Positions 1 to 15,300 of a DNA stretch of 64,000 nt are shown one piece after another. Both the position numbers and the translations under genes were made by a program. The notes beneath the pieces are model-generated. The model was given only the letters and a program-made list of their open reading frames with translations, did not search any database and was not told the DNA's origin. The stretch lies in contig VZTJ01000295.1 of the NCBI GenBank assembly GCA_013397795.1, positions 1,031,813-1,095,812 on the forward strand, in the 5' to 3' direction. How positions within the stretch are numbered: the first letter of the stretch is position 1; every line of letters starts with the position of its first letter. The stretch is from Orthonyx spaldingii (lineage: Eukaryota; Chordata; Aves; Passeriformes; Orthonychidae).

Positions 1-3000
1 ACCAACATGGTGACTCTTCTGAAATTTCTGGAGATGGGGGTTTTCTGTTTCTGGTAAAAGGCTCTGGCTGTGCCCATGTTCAAGACCTACAAGGAGATCT
101 TGGGATCTACAGAAAGTCCTCCAAGTGATCTGGAAACAAGAAAGAGGAAAGCAGTGCTGTCGAGGTAGCTGATTCTAGCAGGGATCTAAGATGTAATGAG
201 GACTTTTAATTTCCCATGATTAGTTTTACAGAAGCTTTTCACAATCCCTGAGATTTTTGTCTACCACAGGGAATTTGCTCAGACAATTTACAGCTGGCAG
301 TCTGCTGTATTAGATTAGTATCTGTTTGTTAAGTATATCAGTTTCGTCCCTGCATCACCCAAGACGATGATTACACATTCATCTCCAGTCTCAGCCTTAC
401 GAAAATAATCGTGGGTTTTAAAAGCTTGTGGAGAAAGTAGCATTCCATTTGTGTCATTATTGAAAAGCTAGTGATAGCTGTAGTGGGCTGAGGACTTATT
501 GTTTTCCTTCTGATTCTGAAGAAACTTCATGGGGAAAAACAAGGAGAGCTTCTCTGAAAAGGAGGGCAAGAACTTTTCAGTGCTTAATCTCCATACTTGT
601 GTCATTATGATGTGCTTGTCATTACAAGATAAAACAGGTTTCTGGGTTCTTTCCTTCTGAGAGATGTTTCTAGACTTCCACCAAGATCAATGTTTTATAT
701 CTGTGTCAAATCCTTACTGGCATATTTATTTCAGCAGCAGGGAATTGCTAGGAGTCTCATTGCTAGGAATGAGTAGGCTTTTAGTGGTGGTAATAGGTTT
801 CCTATAGCAGACAAAATAAGTATTATATGGGTTTTTTCAGTAACTGCTGATTCTGTTATGCTTCTGTCTTTCTGAAAGAATTGCTTATGAAGAAAAAATA
901 CACATTACTTTTTCACTGCTTTTCCTGCTTGAAATGGGTTTTCGTTGTAGCGGAAAAGCATCAGAAATGAAAAAATGGAATTTTCTAGGTATTTGATGCA
1001 CTTTCTGCAAGTCATCATATTTTTGTCAGCTCTTCTGTTCTGTTAATATTACTGTACTTTTTCAGCTTTTCCTGAAAATATTTTAAAGGAAATTAATTGA
1101 CTTCCTTGTGCTGTTTATGGCTCATTCACAGAATTGAGTGCAGAGGTTTTTTGGATAATCATTTACTAATTTTAATTAAATCAATGATCTTACTGTACTT
1201 AAATCTACATAATGAAAATTACAGTAACTGGTTTATTAACCACACAGAATTGTAACAATTCAAATTTCAGGATCACTTTAATTTTGTCACTAAGATAAAA
1301 TTATTAGAAACGTGCTCTGTTCAGTATTGTGTTAAAAGTGGTTTTCAAATATAGGAAAAAGCAAATGCTGTGGAATGTGATCAGTAGTATATCCAGAGCT
1401 ATACATTCTGCAATATCAAGCTTGAAGAGTGGGAAGTATGTAACTAAATGTGGAGGTCTACATTACAGATGTCTGCATGCTGCCTTTGCAGTCCATGGAG
1501 ATCTAGTCAGTGTAGCCTGGAATCTAGGACATGATTCATCTCACTTTACAGGAGAAATCAAATAAATCAACCCCTAGAAGCATTTCTTTTCTTCTTCACT
1601 GACTATAAAAGGAGCCTGACTAACTCAGTGGTGGATGTTGTTTCTGTAGGCATCTAAAATTAGGTGAGAGAGATTCCACTTGGAGTACGTGGTGTGAGGC
1701 TGGAATGCCTGTGATTAATGCCTAATTAGTGGTGCCTTTTTAAGCAGATCTCAAGTAAGAAAGTTGGTATAAGGCTGGAGAAATTATACCAGGATTAAAA
1801 AATTACACCAAGAGTAAAAAATTACATGAGCTTTATCCACATTTCAAATGTGTCCTCCTTATTGATCCAAGTGTTGAAATTAGCCCCTCTGGGACCTACA
1901 AGCTTGTTCCTATGAGTTTGTTGCAATGACTCTGAAGTGTCTTTTGGAGTCTGTCTTCTCAATGACAGCACCTCCATACTGTATGGCCAATAATTTTTCT
2001 TTTTGACATATGCTTTCTTACAAAGTTACTTTCAGTTTGGCAAGCAAGGCCAGTAGCTGTGTGTGGTTATCTGTCTTATCTGTGACTTACCATCTTTAGC
2101 TACCACTTTGTAATTCTCATCTCACTGACAAAATCTATTAGCAATGATCAATTTTTTTCTTTCTTTTAGGGCATTGACTTACAATTCAGTAGTAATAAAA
2201 TTAGTAATACAAGCTACAATCAGTCTTATTAAGACACCATGAGAAACACCTATTACATCAGTATTCTCTGTTTATACTTACATTTTGATACTTGTTGATA
2301 AAGTGGTTTCTTATCCATCTAATTTATTGTAATGATTTCTTTATTCTTCTAATTCATTAAAATATGTATGTAGTCCTGCATCAAATGTGTTATACCTAAA
2401 AAAGATACGTCCTTATCAATCAATTTTGTACTAAATAAAAAATAGCTTATTACTCTTACATATGCTGATTGTTCTGAATTAAGTTTTCTTTGGGTTTTTA
2501 ATTCTTAGTCCTGTAAAACATGGCTTCACTTTTTTTTTGTTTGGAATCAGTTTCACTTGACTGGCTTATAAATACCCACGTCCTTTTGTTTTATCCTTCA
2601 ATACAAGCACATCTTCAGTAAAGAGCTCTCTAACCAAAGATTGAGATATATTTTATCTGAGCCTGCTGGTCTGAGAAGGTCTGGCCTTAAGAACTCATAA
2701 AAATCAGTTCAAGTGAATTCCTATGTTCTTAAGAACTGAAAAATCTGCCATTTCTGTTCAGGGAGGAATGAGAACTATTGATTGGTAAGGTTCCTCTATA
2801 TTCCTCTGTTGCTTTTTTATGTAAAATATCAGGAAAACATAATTGTATAATTCATTTAATGTATTTTTATTAATGTAATATTACAAATAAACCAACTATA
2901 AAATTACAGTAGCCGTCCTCATTTGTTAAAATTACAATAAAGAGCTTATCCAACTTTTGAAATCTTAACATAGGCAGTTTTGTTTATTGCAGTCTTGGAA

Positions 3001-3206
3001 GGGATCATGTTGGGCAAAGAGAGGGTTTGCCCTGTGTGCTATTCTTAAATCTGTGTAACCTTTTAAAAATCTTATTAACAGGTGTCTAATATTTGTTGCT
3101 TTCCTTCTCCCAGATGCCTGCATTGCTGTTGAAATGCATGAAGTTACCTAGAGCATGTCTCATTTTTGCCTTTTTTCTGTCTCTTATCTCTCCTTCTGCT
3201 TTTCAG
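1..3206 (+). other. SGCE: SGCE intron 1 (3' part)
   Basis: AT-rich sequence upstream of the first visible SGCE exon. It ends in a good pyrimidine tract and the acceptor AG at 3205-3206. Only short, unrecognisable open frames occur. I see no repeat, RNA gene or promoter that I can name. Assignment as intron follows from the missing first exon, which must lie further upstream. Confidence 0.8.
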
Positions 3207-3329
3207 TGTACACAATTTTGTCTAAGGTGCACTCTGATCGGAATGTATACCCTTCTGCTGGAGTTCTGTTTGTTCATGTTTTGGAGAGAGAGTACTTTAA
3301 GGGGGAATTTCCTCCTTACCCAAAGCCTG
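3207..3329 (+). CDS. SGCE: SGCE exon 2
   Basis: Flanked by acceptor tttcag and donor gtatga. It enters with two bases of a split valine codon and leaves with one base of a split glycine codon (phase joins to exon 3). It encodes the start of the mature extracellular domain, including SKVHSDRNVYPSAGV and YFKGEFPPYPKPG, a hallmark of alpha/epsilon-sarcoglycans. Confidence 0.97.
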
Positions 3330-6300
3330 GTATGAGATGCTAAGATCTTCCATATTATATACAAAAAAAGAAAAAATACTGTTTTAAAAAACTGAAGTCT
3401 ATTTAACATACCTTATGGTTCAACATATAAATAAGACAGGTTTTAGTTTCTATTGAAATATCTTGAAATTAAATAAAATGTGTAGTCCTACACTTTTAAA
3501 ATATTCTAGTTTGTGATCATTTGTGGAAAGATGCATATAGTCATGTGTTGTGAAAAACTGTACTTAATTTGGGAAGTGTTCCTTCACTTCTACATTAAAT
3601 ATGAAATGGTGGAAATTTAATAAGTATGTCTGTTAAAATGCTATTTATCTATTTCAGACAGTATGTATCAGGTTATATGAAGGAGCAGTTTGAAAGCATA
3701 TAGTAAACATAAGACAATATAGAAGATTAAATGAAATATGAAACTTCATTTTAAAAACTATTCCTTTGGCTTCAGCCCGCTTCTTATATTTAGAAACAGT
3801 TTAATGTTAGTAAGGAGTTTGGTTTTAGAGAAGGAGCTGTGATTTCCTAAATATGGTTTTGACATACACTAAAGCTAAAAGACTGGTCACCACAGGTTAG
3901 AATATGTGTAGGCAATCTGGTAGGGGTGAGAAGAGAGAGAGCATTCAGCCACACATGCTTATCAAAAATAAAAAGGAATGAATCTATCCAATTTATATAA
4001 ATATGACATTTCCTGTAAGAATAGGAGAAACCTATGTACAGTGCACATATAATCAAAGCCTGTTTCATTAATAAACTTTTGAATTGATTTGACGGTGCTA
4101 TTACTAACACTCACTTTAAAGAAGACATAAGCTTCTGTTAGCATTGGTTAAATTTTGAGTAAACATGAGTACACCCAAATGTTTTACAAATTTCTCTTTG
4201 AAAAATGGATACCTGAGTTTTCATTTATGTTATGTCATGGTGACTGGCAGGAGGAAGTTTCCCTCTCTCCCAGTTTTCACCCAGTTTTGGCACATAGGTG
4301 GAAGGAACTTAGAAAGTTTACTAATGATGAATTGTCTTACAGCTGCAGCCTCTTGACATTTGTGTGATTCCAAGACAATAGGAATCTGGTTTGAGATCCT
4401 GTTGAAATTGCTGTTCCCATAGACAATTGTGATTATATCAGAAATTCACAGTGAGGTCAGGTTTTGTCATGGTCCTTTTATTTTTGTATGCTGAGGTGGA
4501 TCATTATCATGGCCTACCTTGATGAAGGAAGGGCAAAGCAGAGTGTCTCACAGGTGGCTTTCAGAATTTTCCCCAGATCATTTTTGGTGCTGGAAATTTG
4601 CAGTACCACATATTAGAGCAGGGTGCTAATAATGCCAGGTTGTGGATTCAAGCTCTGTAAGGGCTGTTCAGTGAAGAGTTGGACTCCATGATCCTTGTGG
4701 GTCCCTTCCAACTCAGAATATTCTGTAATTCTGAATGCAATAGATTAGATTACTGGGATGTCCTGAGAGAATTGTGAGGGAAGTTGTGTTACACCCAAGT
4801 ACTGGTTTGGTCTGGTTTTGGTTCATTTTACTCAACCAGATGTGTAAATGCATACCTGAAGGATGATTAGTTACACTTGGGCAACATGTCTCAGTCTCTT
4901 TGTCCCTCTCTGGAGGAGATGAGAGCTGATCATTCTTCACTGGGCTCGGTTTCTGCCTTCTGTGCCAGCCTGCCTGTTATCGTCTTTCATCACTTGTCCT
5001 ACAATGCTGTTGCCATCTCAAAGGCAAGTTGGAGTGCAGGGCAGAGGTGTCTGTGCAGGCTCAGAATGGATTTGACTTGAGTTCTCTGCCTCATCTGGAC
5101 ACTGTCTTGGTGGTGAGGATTTGGTAGTGTTCAGGCATGATTTCATTTACAAAAGCTAAAATAAACTGAAGTCAAATCCAGACATTTCTAAGAGTATCAA
5201 TAAGAACCACAAGAACTGAAGTACTGGTTTGACTTGAGGGGCTTCTGCAGATTTCAGCTGGACCACTGTATTTGGATCCATCAGTGAATCTGGTTCCCAG
5301 GAATGTCTGGTCCTTTTTTGAATTAATTTGTTCTGTAAAGATAAATGATTGCCAGGCTGTTGGTGCCAAAGCCCTGTGTGTGTATTCTAATGCTAACAGA
5401 AGCTTTCAGGCATTATTGATTACACAGCCACTCTTGACAGTACATTGAGTACCTGGATCCATCATTAAAAACATAAGTAAAAGTATGTTGGGAGGAGGAA
5501 TTAAAGGACTGAAACCTTTGTGCATTTGTCTGTAAGGAGGTTAGATGCTTCAATTTGAGGTGAAACTGAGCTCTAAAAATCAGGCCCACTAGTTACGGAA
5601 GCACTCAGTTAGTCAAGACTCTGGAAGTACCAGTACATTATCTCTGCAGTTGGTTACACTTTCCAGGTATGAATTTCTTAATACCTGTAAGTACTAAGTA
5701 ATAGTCTGCTTATTTCTGATACGGTAAAGGTTAGCAAATTTGTTTTTTTCTTTTTAGAAAGATTCAATAAACAAGTGAAAGTAGAATAAGACTTCCTAGT
5801 TGAAAAATTAAAATCAAAGCATTTAGCATTTTCTTGTAAATATTCTAATACAATTTTTCTTGTCTAGGTGAAATAAGTAATGATCCTATAACATTTAATA
5901 CCAATTTAATGGGTTACCCTGACAGACCTGGATGGCTACGCTATATACAAAGGACACCATACAGTGATGGAGTTCTGTATGGCTCACCAACTGTAGAAAA
6001 TGTGGGCAAGCCAACCATCATTGAGGTATTTGCTTTCAAAAGTTCAAGAAGATGTATTTTGGTTTAGAGTGTAAGGTTCAGAACTGTCAGCAAGTTGCCC
6101 CTTAGTTATTAATAGTTAATTACAATATTAAAAAGATTATAAGACATGGACACAGACTTGTGATATTAACATTTTCTCATGGGTACCATTTTATCCTCCT
6201 TTGAGAGAAAGCCAGATTGTTTGACATTTCATGTTTTAACTAAAAGGTATAACTAATAACTAGCAATAACTAGTTAAGCTGCATGCAATACCTTTTCACT

Positions 6301-9300
6301 TTTGCCTTTGCACTTTCTAAGAGGCATTTCTTTTCAGTAAATTATGACTATATTAAAGTTCTATTCAAAATACAGAGCAAAAAACCTTTGTAAACAACTA
6401 CTTGAAGAATAACTGGATTCGGAACTTTGTAATATTCAGCCTAAATATGGGCCAGACTTTTCCCCACTAGATAGAAGTGTTCAGTCAATAAGCAGTTGTG
6501 GGGTTTTTTGTTTGGATGGTGTTTTTCTTTGGTTTGATTCGTTTGGGGGTTTTTTCAATTATTTTTTGTCAAATATCCCCTTGTTCATTATTCAGGTTTA
6601 TTGATAGGTTTTATTTTAGTTAGAAGTTTTGTGAATTTAGTTCTTACGAGTGTAACAATGACAAAACTATATTTTTGAGAGTTAGCTAGTCAAATGTTTG
6701 AAAGCACTAATTATTCATTGAGCAGCAGTTTGAAGGGAAAAGGGACAATATTTTCTACCATGTATTTCATAGACAGCAGACTGAATCACTGTGTGGTTCA
6801 CAGTGTCAAGAAATCTGCACATTAACTTGCTTCAGCCCTTTTGCTGCTTCAGCAGTATACTTGTCTTAATCCCTTGATGAGTATTTCTTTTTCTAAATTG
6901 TATTTGATGTAGTTTTTCTTCCTCAAGAATGACAGCTCTGACTGTTACATTATACTGCAGAAAATTTCATCCATGCTTAATTTTGTATAAATGATTTTGT
7001 TTTGATTTCAGCAGGACTAATAACATCTGAGAATTCATCATGTACAGAAGTCCTTGCAGGCTTTGCTTAGTTTCATGTAGAGGAAACCATTATTTAAAAT
7101 TGCCAGTTTTTAGATGGCATGTTCTTTTAGATTCTAGGATCTCTATGGAGACCTCCATTCTAAGCATGACCCCAAGCCATATTTGAAGTAAATCTTGCGT
7201 AGCATACAAATTAATCCTTGCAGTTCCAGTCCTGGATGTGACTTTTGAATTAACTCTGTGGTACGTGAGGAGGGCATATGGCATCTGATCCTCTTCCTAG
7301 TGCCCTCTGAGAGGAGTGATTGCATATTCCTGGCCTGAATATGACTTCCATCGTGTTACAATTCCTGAGGGAATGTAATGGGTAGGACAGTTAACAAGAG
7401 GAGACTCATCATTAGAAGAGCCTAGCATTATGCATAGCACTGCAGTAGAACAGGTAATATTCTTGAGCTCAAGCTCCTTTGAAAGCTGTGAAATAACAGT
7501 TTGTGTTTGAATGAATATTCAGGACAGAGGCAATCTCTGCTATTCCTTGGTGTGGTGCATGGGCTACACTGGCAACTTCCACTGCTGGAATGCAGGCTCA
7601 CAGTGGGTACTGCCCTGCTCCTGCAGAGAGCTTGTACAACCAGGGGTTTGATTTTCCATGTACTAATGGTTCAGCTGCTTTTGAAACAACCCTTTGAAAA
7701 ATTAACAGAATTAGGACTCGAGAAATCTCAATTTTATTTTCTGTTAATTTTATAATGAAATTGTAATGTTAAATGAGATCTGATTGTGTTGGGTAAGCTT
7801 TTCCCTCTCCACTTAAACAATCTTGCTGTAGATACTCCACAGCATTTTTCCTTTTCATTCAAGTAATTTAAAAGAAATGCAACATCTGTTACTTTTATTT
7901 ATTTAATAGTCAGTGTCACAGTGGTTTCTGGCTCTGTTTGCTGAGCAGCAACATAGTTCTGTCACTGTTGTCACTCCTCTACCTCTTCTTTATTCTTGAA
8001 ATGAGTGAACTGAAGTCTAAAATTAGAAAGAAAATTAGTCTCTTTCAGTTTGTTTCATGAAAGATTTATCACCTTGCAGGAACAAAAAGGTAGAGAAAAT
8101 AATACACAATTATACTGATATCCAACCTCATTCTGTATTTCTTATGAATGAGCACTTAATCGTAGTACAACCTTGGAGTACAGTCACCACTGAGAAGTAA
8201 CTACTTGCATGCATTTCAGATATCCTAGATATTTAAACTTTTAGATGAGTATCCTTATGTATTTTATTCATGAAGGTGTATGTTTCCAAAAATAAGTGTC
8301 ACAAATATTGCATCTACCTCCTAGTTGTCACTTCCCCTACAGTTACAGATTCCAGGATTTTTTAAAAAACTACTTGTGTTGGAGCATCATTTTTAATCCA
8401 TTCATGGAGTGAGACTTCACTGGGGCTAGAGCTAAAACTAAATGCCAGTCCCAAAGATGAGAATTCCTGGCATCCTGACACTTATTCCTTTAAAAAACCT
8501 CTCCATATAGTTTATTTCCTAGGAGCTATTGGTGATTTTAGATCTTACAGTATTGATGAAGGGGGGATTGGAGGCTGTGCAGGGAAATGGAAAAACCACT
8601 CTTCCTTTATGGTGGCACTTAAAGATAACAGAAGAGAAAGAATACACATGTATGGCAGAACACTTTTATCAGGACCTAAATATATTATTTTCACATATAT
8701 CCCTTCAATAATTGTGTTCGGCTATAGACTGGTCAGGAAAATTCCAATATCCTGATTTGAAGGTAGTACTGCATTAGGTAAATTGACCTTATCTTTCAAA
8801 TTTTATTTTATATTAGTGAATGAATGTTCATACGTTTCAAAATAAGGAGGCAAAGCACTTAAAAACTGATAAGTATTTCTAAGTTATCAATTTAACTTTC
8901 ACTGATGTTTCATTTATATAATTTTCATTTTTGCATTGTTCTGTAATCCTGTCTTTTTCACTCTAGATCACTGCTTATAACAGACGTACCTTTGAAACAG
9001 CAAGACACAATTTGATCATTAATATAATGTCAGCAGAAGGTATGTAGAGAGTATAGCTGGCTGTGTTTTTGGCTGGATAAGCAAAACCATCTTGTGGGCT
9101 GCTGCTTTTGAAGAGGAATACTGTAAAATAGTTGTCTGGTGTTAAAGCCAAACACAGGGGCACAGCGGAGAAGTAAGAGTTTTTTTCTGCTTTAATTAAT
9201 TTTGGTTTTTTAATTGAGATTATTTCTGTCATTCAGAACTATTTTTCTTCACTCACAGAAAAATGTTTGGATCTTTGTCTTTCATTAAACTGTTTTTAAT

Positions 9301-12300
9301 TTGAAATTTCCCCTGTCTTTTCAAATGGACCTCACATGAAGGATTTCACTCTCTTTCTGCTTGTTGTTTAGTTTTCTTAGCTCTGTGTGTGCCTTATGCA
9401 AGAAACAATTGTGTAGGCAGAAGCAGACAACAACAGGTTATGCTATATGTGATCATTTGGACCTTAAAATGGGTTCTTTTTGTCACATTTACCTGTTTAC
9501 ATTCTGGAGTGTCATGGGTTGGAATCCATTGTTGCTGCAGATTGGTTTTGACTCCCAAATTAGCATGAATATAATTATATCTGTTTAATGAAGTATTACC
9601 AGGTGAGACTTTCTTCCTGTAGTTGGCTTCTTCATCTCCCAGTTGTTTTATAAATAACTGAAGGTTTTCAGCTCAAGTAGCAGCTAATGGTGCTCACTAT
9701 TGAATTAAACATAATCACATTAGGTTTAAAATGAGCTAATTCAAACACAAGATTTTTGGAAAGGTGTATGAATCTTAAAGTAGTATTACATTAATCATTA
9801 CTCCAGATATTTTGGAGATTTAGTTTTGGATTTATGGAGCCTTTGTTTAATGCAATGCTCTTTTTCATTACAAGTAGATTTTCCTTTGCCATATCAAGCG
9901 GAATTCTTCATAAGGAATATGAATGTGGAAGAAATGTTAGCAAGTGAAGTTCTTGGTGACTTCCTCGGAGCAGTGAAAAATGTATGGCAGCCAGAACGCC
10001 TGAATGCTATAAACATTACTTCAGCCCTTGACAGGGGAGGGAGAGTTCCACTTCCTATTAATGACATGAAAGAGGGGTAAGCACATGTCAATATGGTGGT
10101 TTTGCTTCACATTTTCTTACTGAGAAGCCTAATATTTTTTTCAAGTTTTCTAGAAACTTTGCAATTGCTGTTTTATGTTTTGGAATTAGATGTGAAAAGT
10201 TTACTCATGTTCTGAGCCCCAGTTATAATATGGGTTTATTGTATTAGATACCACTACAACAGGGCACAGTTCCTATATATTGATGTTATAATCCAAGGAA
10301 TACTAATAAATTCCATTAATTATAAACCAGTGGGTAGTAAATATGCTTTTTATATAATCCAGTTTTACTTCTGATCAGTCATTTGGCATGCTTTTCAAGT
10401 TTTTAACCATTCCCAATTCATGAAAATCAACATTTTGACACATGATATGATAGAGCAGAGATTGCAGACACACTTCAATTTCAGAGAGCAGTTAGCATGT
10501 AGCAGTGTAATTTTTAGCTGTACTCTTACTAAGTGAGTTAGTTATGTGATTCAAGAGCACTGTTGACTTTCTTCTGAAAATCATGAGGTGTCTGGGGAGC
10601 TCAGGTTACTGAGTGTAAACTGCAGGAATGGAGTTTACAACTATTTCCAGTTGTGATTCCAGTTGCGTAACCATAAATACTGTTCTGAAATACTGGACTT
10701 AACTTGGAAACTAGAAAGGATTCAGTTTTTTCAAATATGGTTCTGATAGTACTTTTGCCTGATGAAAGTAAAGATACCTAGTTATTTTTAGATATTTTTA
10801 AATATTTTGGAGTCAAATAGAATCTAAGAAAGGGATGAAGGTTCAAAATATGAGATGTATGCAGAAAATACTGTTTTTTCAGACCCCTTTTGTGTCTCTG
10901 CAGTTTTTGAGCACATTTAAAGAAGGAAAGTGACTTATGTACTAGCCAGAGTAATAGCAGAGTCACTTAATACAAGTGGCTACACTTCAAATATTTAGTT
11001 AGATAATGCCTACTATAACAAGTGGTAACCAGGACCTAATTTCTGTTTCAGAATCCCTTAGTACATTATTACCTGGTATTTTACAGCAGCGTTCCATATA
11101 TCTAAATATGACAATGAATAATACAGTTAGTGTAGTACCTCTTGTTTTATGTATGGTAATGCTAAATCAAGTATTAGGTTTACCTTCAGCTTTCAGTGCT
11201 CTGAAGCAAATTTTGTTGGCAGTGCATAGCTGCAGTATGGAATCTTGCCAGAGAAGCTGGGAGTTTAGCATGTTCATAGCTGTATTAGATTTAGCAATAA
11301 CTAGTCATTGTGAATTTAATTTGAAAACATGGGAAGACACTCCTTAAATATACTATCGTGATATTTCTTTAAGACAAAATGATTCTATTTTAATACAATT
11401 TTCAAAAACTGACTTACATGAGAAAGCTACACTTGGAGCTCTCTGACTTCATAGAAATTGACACCACCGGTGGTAATGAAACATTTACATTAACAAGCAA
11501 AACAGAATATGTTGTAGTAAGCAGCTAGGAAAATCCTTTTGATTTCAGTCTTGTATGCTAAAGAGAGAAAAGTATACTATGAAGGAAAATAATTTTAAAA
11601 AGTAATTTCAATCTTTAAATAACAGATGAATGTTACTGTGTAAGCAATAATGTTTGGAAGAGTACATCATTGTCCTTTGGGGATTTGTGATACACCCTGC
11701 TGGTCTGTCACTCCTCTCTTTCTGCAGTGTGTACGTGATGGTTGGGGCAGATGTTCCTTTCTCTTCATGTTTACGAGAAGTGGAAAACCCACAAAATCAG
11801 CTGAGGTGCAGTCAAGAAATGGAGCCTGTGATAACCTGTGATAAAAAATTTCGTACTCAATTCCATATTGACTGGTGTAAAATCTCTCTGGTGAGTTAGT
11901 TTCTTATTCCATAAAAGTGGTGTTTGTAGAAGTACGGGTAAGAGTTTTGCCAGTCTGGTCAGGCAACGTTGCCAGTTCCACTTTATTGTGACTGATAATT
12001 TTGTCCACCTAGCAAACACTCTTAAGATTGTGAAAGGATTTTGCTGTGTAGGCTAAATTCTGTTACAGTTGAGCCCCAGTGAAACCACTGTACTTGTTTT
12101 CACTAGCAGTGATTTCTATAGCTGGCCAGAGAAATCCAGGGCTTAAAAAACTAAAAGTAAAGAGAGGTGTTCATTAATTCAGAATGCTGATACTGTTGGC
12201 TACACTTGCTTGCCTAAAAAGTGTGTGCATACATATCTGTTTTCTCAGCTACTGATTCTACACTGAGCAGTTAATACTATGCTGTTAAAAAAAATGTTTC

Positions 12301-15300
12301 TGAAAATTGTCTAAAACATATTTTATATTAAAAAAAGAATGAAAGTAATGTTGACTAATGAAATAATAAATAGGAACATTCTTCTCAGTCAAATGCAAGA
12401 AAAATTATAACTGAACACTAGAGTATTTGCCATGAAAGGAGAATAATTCCCAAAGAGGCTTTTTAAGGTTGGGTTTTTTTAGTTCCTGTAAGGAAAATCA
12501 AGAAACAATACAGTATTGGAAGAGACTGTTGCAGATAAATTTGAACAATGATGGTGAAGGTATATAAAATAAACTTAGATGGTTGTTGAGGTGCTTGAGA
12601 CATTACCCAGGAGGAAGCTGAAAGGGAGATATTAAATGATTTATATGATGGAAAAAACATATTGAGTATAAGGAAAGGTGTTCATACACAAAATTGATTG
12701 TATAACTTCCATTTTTTTTTTGCCTGTACACTATAAATTAGGAAAGCTTCTAGAAGGTTGGAAAATACTTGTTTCAAAAGAATACCCTGATTGTTTGCTT
12801 TTTATTGGCTTTCTGTTGAGAACTTGTAAAAGGCACAATTGTACACAGCAATACTTACCAGCACCTGAAAAATGGCAGAAGGCAGCTGGTCTTTGGCAAG
12901 AACAAACTATGTCAAGTCTTCCATTTCTTTCTACAACAAAAAAGTAGAACCAAGGTGGAACAGCAAATGTGATTCCTCCTTGGTGAGGTTTTTTGATACC
13001 GTCTCACAAGCAAGCTCAGGAACATGGCCTAGGTGAAGCTAGGACTTAGTGGAGGGCTGGTTCGTAGCCATAATCATAGCAGAATTAATAATAACTCCTG
13101 GATATTCCTCATTTATAGCTGAATGACGGAATGTGCTTATTAAATTAAATTTGTAGTTCCCCATGAAAGTGAAAGGATCTGCAGGTACATTGAAGGACGC
13201 TACAGAATTCAGAAAGGTCTTGAGAAACTGGAGAAAGTCTCGGAAAACAGGATGAATTTTAAGAGGAGCAGCAGAGGATAGTGCACTAATGCAAGAACAG
13301 TCAGCAGTGCCCATGCAGAAGGAACAGCTGGTTAGGAGTACTTCAGAAAAAAAGGTCTGATAGTAGCAGCGGCTCATAAACTAATCATGAAGCACATTGT
13401 CATGCTGGTTTAAGAAAAGCAGAGATCACCCTGGGATGTGTAACAAGAACAGGCTTTCAGAGAAGTGTTACTTTCTGCAGCAGCTATAACACAACCTTCT
13501 CGAATTCAGCACTTGTTTTGGCAGAGTGCCACAGTAACTGAATTTAAACTGTCTTCAGAGTGTTTACTGTTGCCAGCAGCATTTCTGCTGTAACCTGCTG
13601 CATCAAAAGGAAAAGAGAGCCAAGTTTCCCTCTATCTAATCTCAGTCTGCTTTTCACAAGGCAAGCTGAGAGACAGGAATTCTCCCCAGATCTATGGGCT
13701 GGGAGGGAGTTGAGCTCTGTTTCCCATATCTGCAATGTAAACAAATGATAGAAAATAGAGCCATCATGTCCTCATCCTCACACTGTTTCTGAGGTGGCAT
13801 TGGCACTTAGCATCAAATCAAAGAGTGGATTTAAGTTTGGGGGTCCCACATTCTGCAAGGATGGGCAGTGTAATAAATGCTCCACTTGAAGCTGCTTTCT
13901 AACAGCTTGTCCTCACACTGTGTATGGACCTCTGTCAGTCACATCAATAAATACTTTTTTTTTGTGCATTGTTAGGGCTTGAGATCCAGCCAAGCAGTCA
14001 AGTGAAACTCAGTGTACCTAACATAAAAGATAGTCTGGAATTAATGAGCAGAGAATACATACATTTTTGTTTAACAAACACACACACATATATATATATA
14101 TATATATGTGTTTGTGTGTGTGTGTATGCATTTGAGGCTCAGCAAGATTTCTGGCATTTCATAAAAATCTCTTCACCCATTGCCTAAGTTGTAATACAAC
14201 ATTTTATGATTTGAAGTGTAAGTTATAAAGAAATGACCATCAGTTGCAAGATTTCTCAATTAACAGTCAGACAAAAGGTCAAGCATGTAAGCAAATATAT
14301 TTTATTTGTATTAATGATCTTAAAGCTAGCACTGATAAAATTTGACAGTAACATCTAACTGAAGATAACAAGAAAATGGATGCAGAAAATTAAGTCATCT
14401 GGGAATGGCAGTCAAAAGCAATAGGAAATTTAGCAGCGAAACAGGTTTGTGTTTCTAGGATCATTGGGTACAGACACACACACACAGAATTGTGACCAGG
14501 AATGCAGGCTTTTGGAGGCTAGCTGAATTGGTGTGAGGGAGACAATGAGCTGTCCTCGGCAGCTGAGTTGATGCCTCTTGATTTTTTGAGCACTGGATGT
14601 AAAGCTCAATATGAAGGAGAAAGAGGAGGAAGAAAATCGTGACTCTTCATTTTGGCCAGCTTTATACAAGAGAGGACAGTATTGTTATTTAGGAAGACTA
14701 GTAAGAAATAGATGAATTAATCAAAAAGAAATCAGAATCAGTTAATTAGTTTTCACTAAAGATGTTTACTGAATTTGTACTCAAATACTGTTTGTGTGAG
14801 ATATGCCTAAAATTAATCTGTAAAACACATGGTATCTCTGGTAGGCACAAAATAGAGTAGTAATATTATAATATTATTTATAATACTTCATAAAATGTAA
14901 GCTTCTGTTATTTAAAAAAAATGTTGTTGGATGAAATTGTATAGAATTTATCAAATGTGTAATAAGGATATGTTTATTTGTTATGGTTAGTTAAATACCT
15001 GCCTGTTTTTACATTCTGTTACTTTGTTATTTAATTGTCTTTTTTTTCTTCTTTTTTTTTTTTCCTGGGTATCAGGTTGACAATACAAAACAAGTTTCCA
15101 CCTTTCAGGAAGTGATTCGTGGAGAGGGAATATTACCTGATGGTGGAGAATACAAGCCACCTTCTGATACACTGAAAAGCAGAGACTATTACTCGGATTT
15201 CCTAATTACACTGGCAGTGCCCTCGGCAATAGCACTGGTGCTTTTCCTAATACTTGCCTATATCATGTGCTGCCGACGGGAAGGAGTGTGAGTACTTTAA

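Noticed and set aside
11006..11347. 113-residue open frame in SGCE intron 5
   Set aside because: Unrecognised, low-complexity composition, within an intron; chance open frame.
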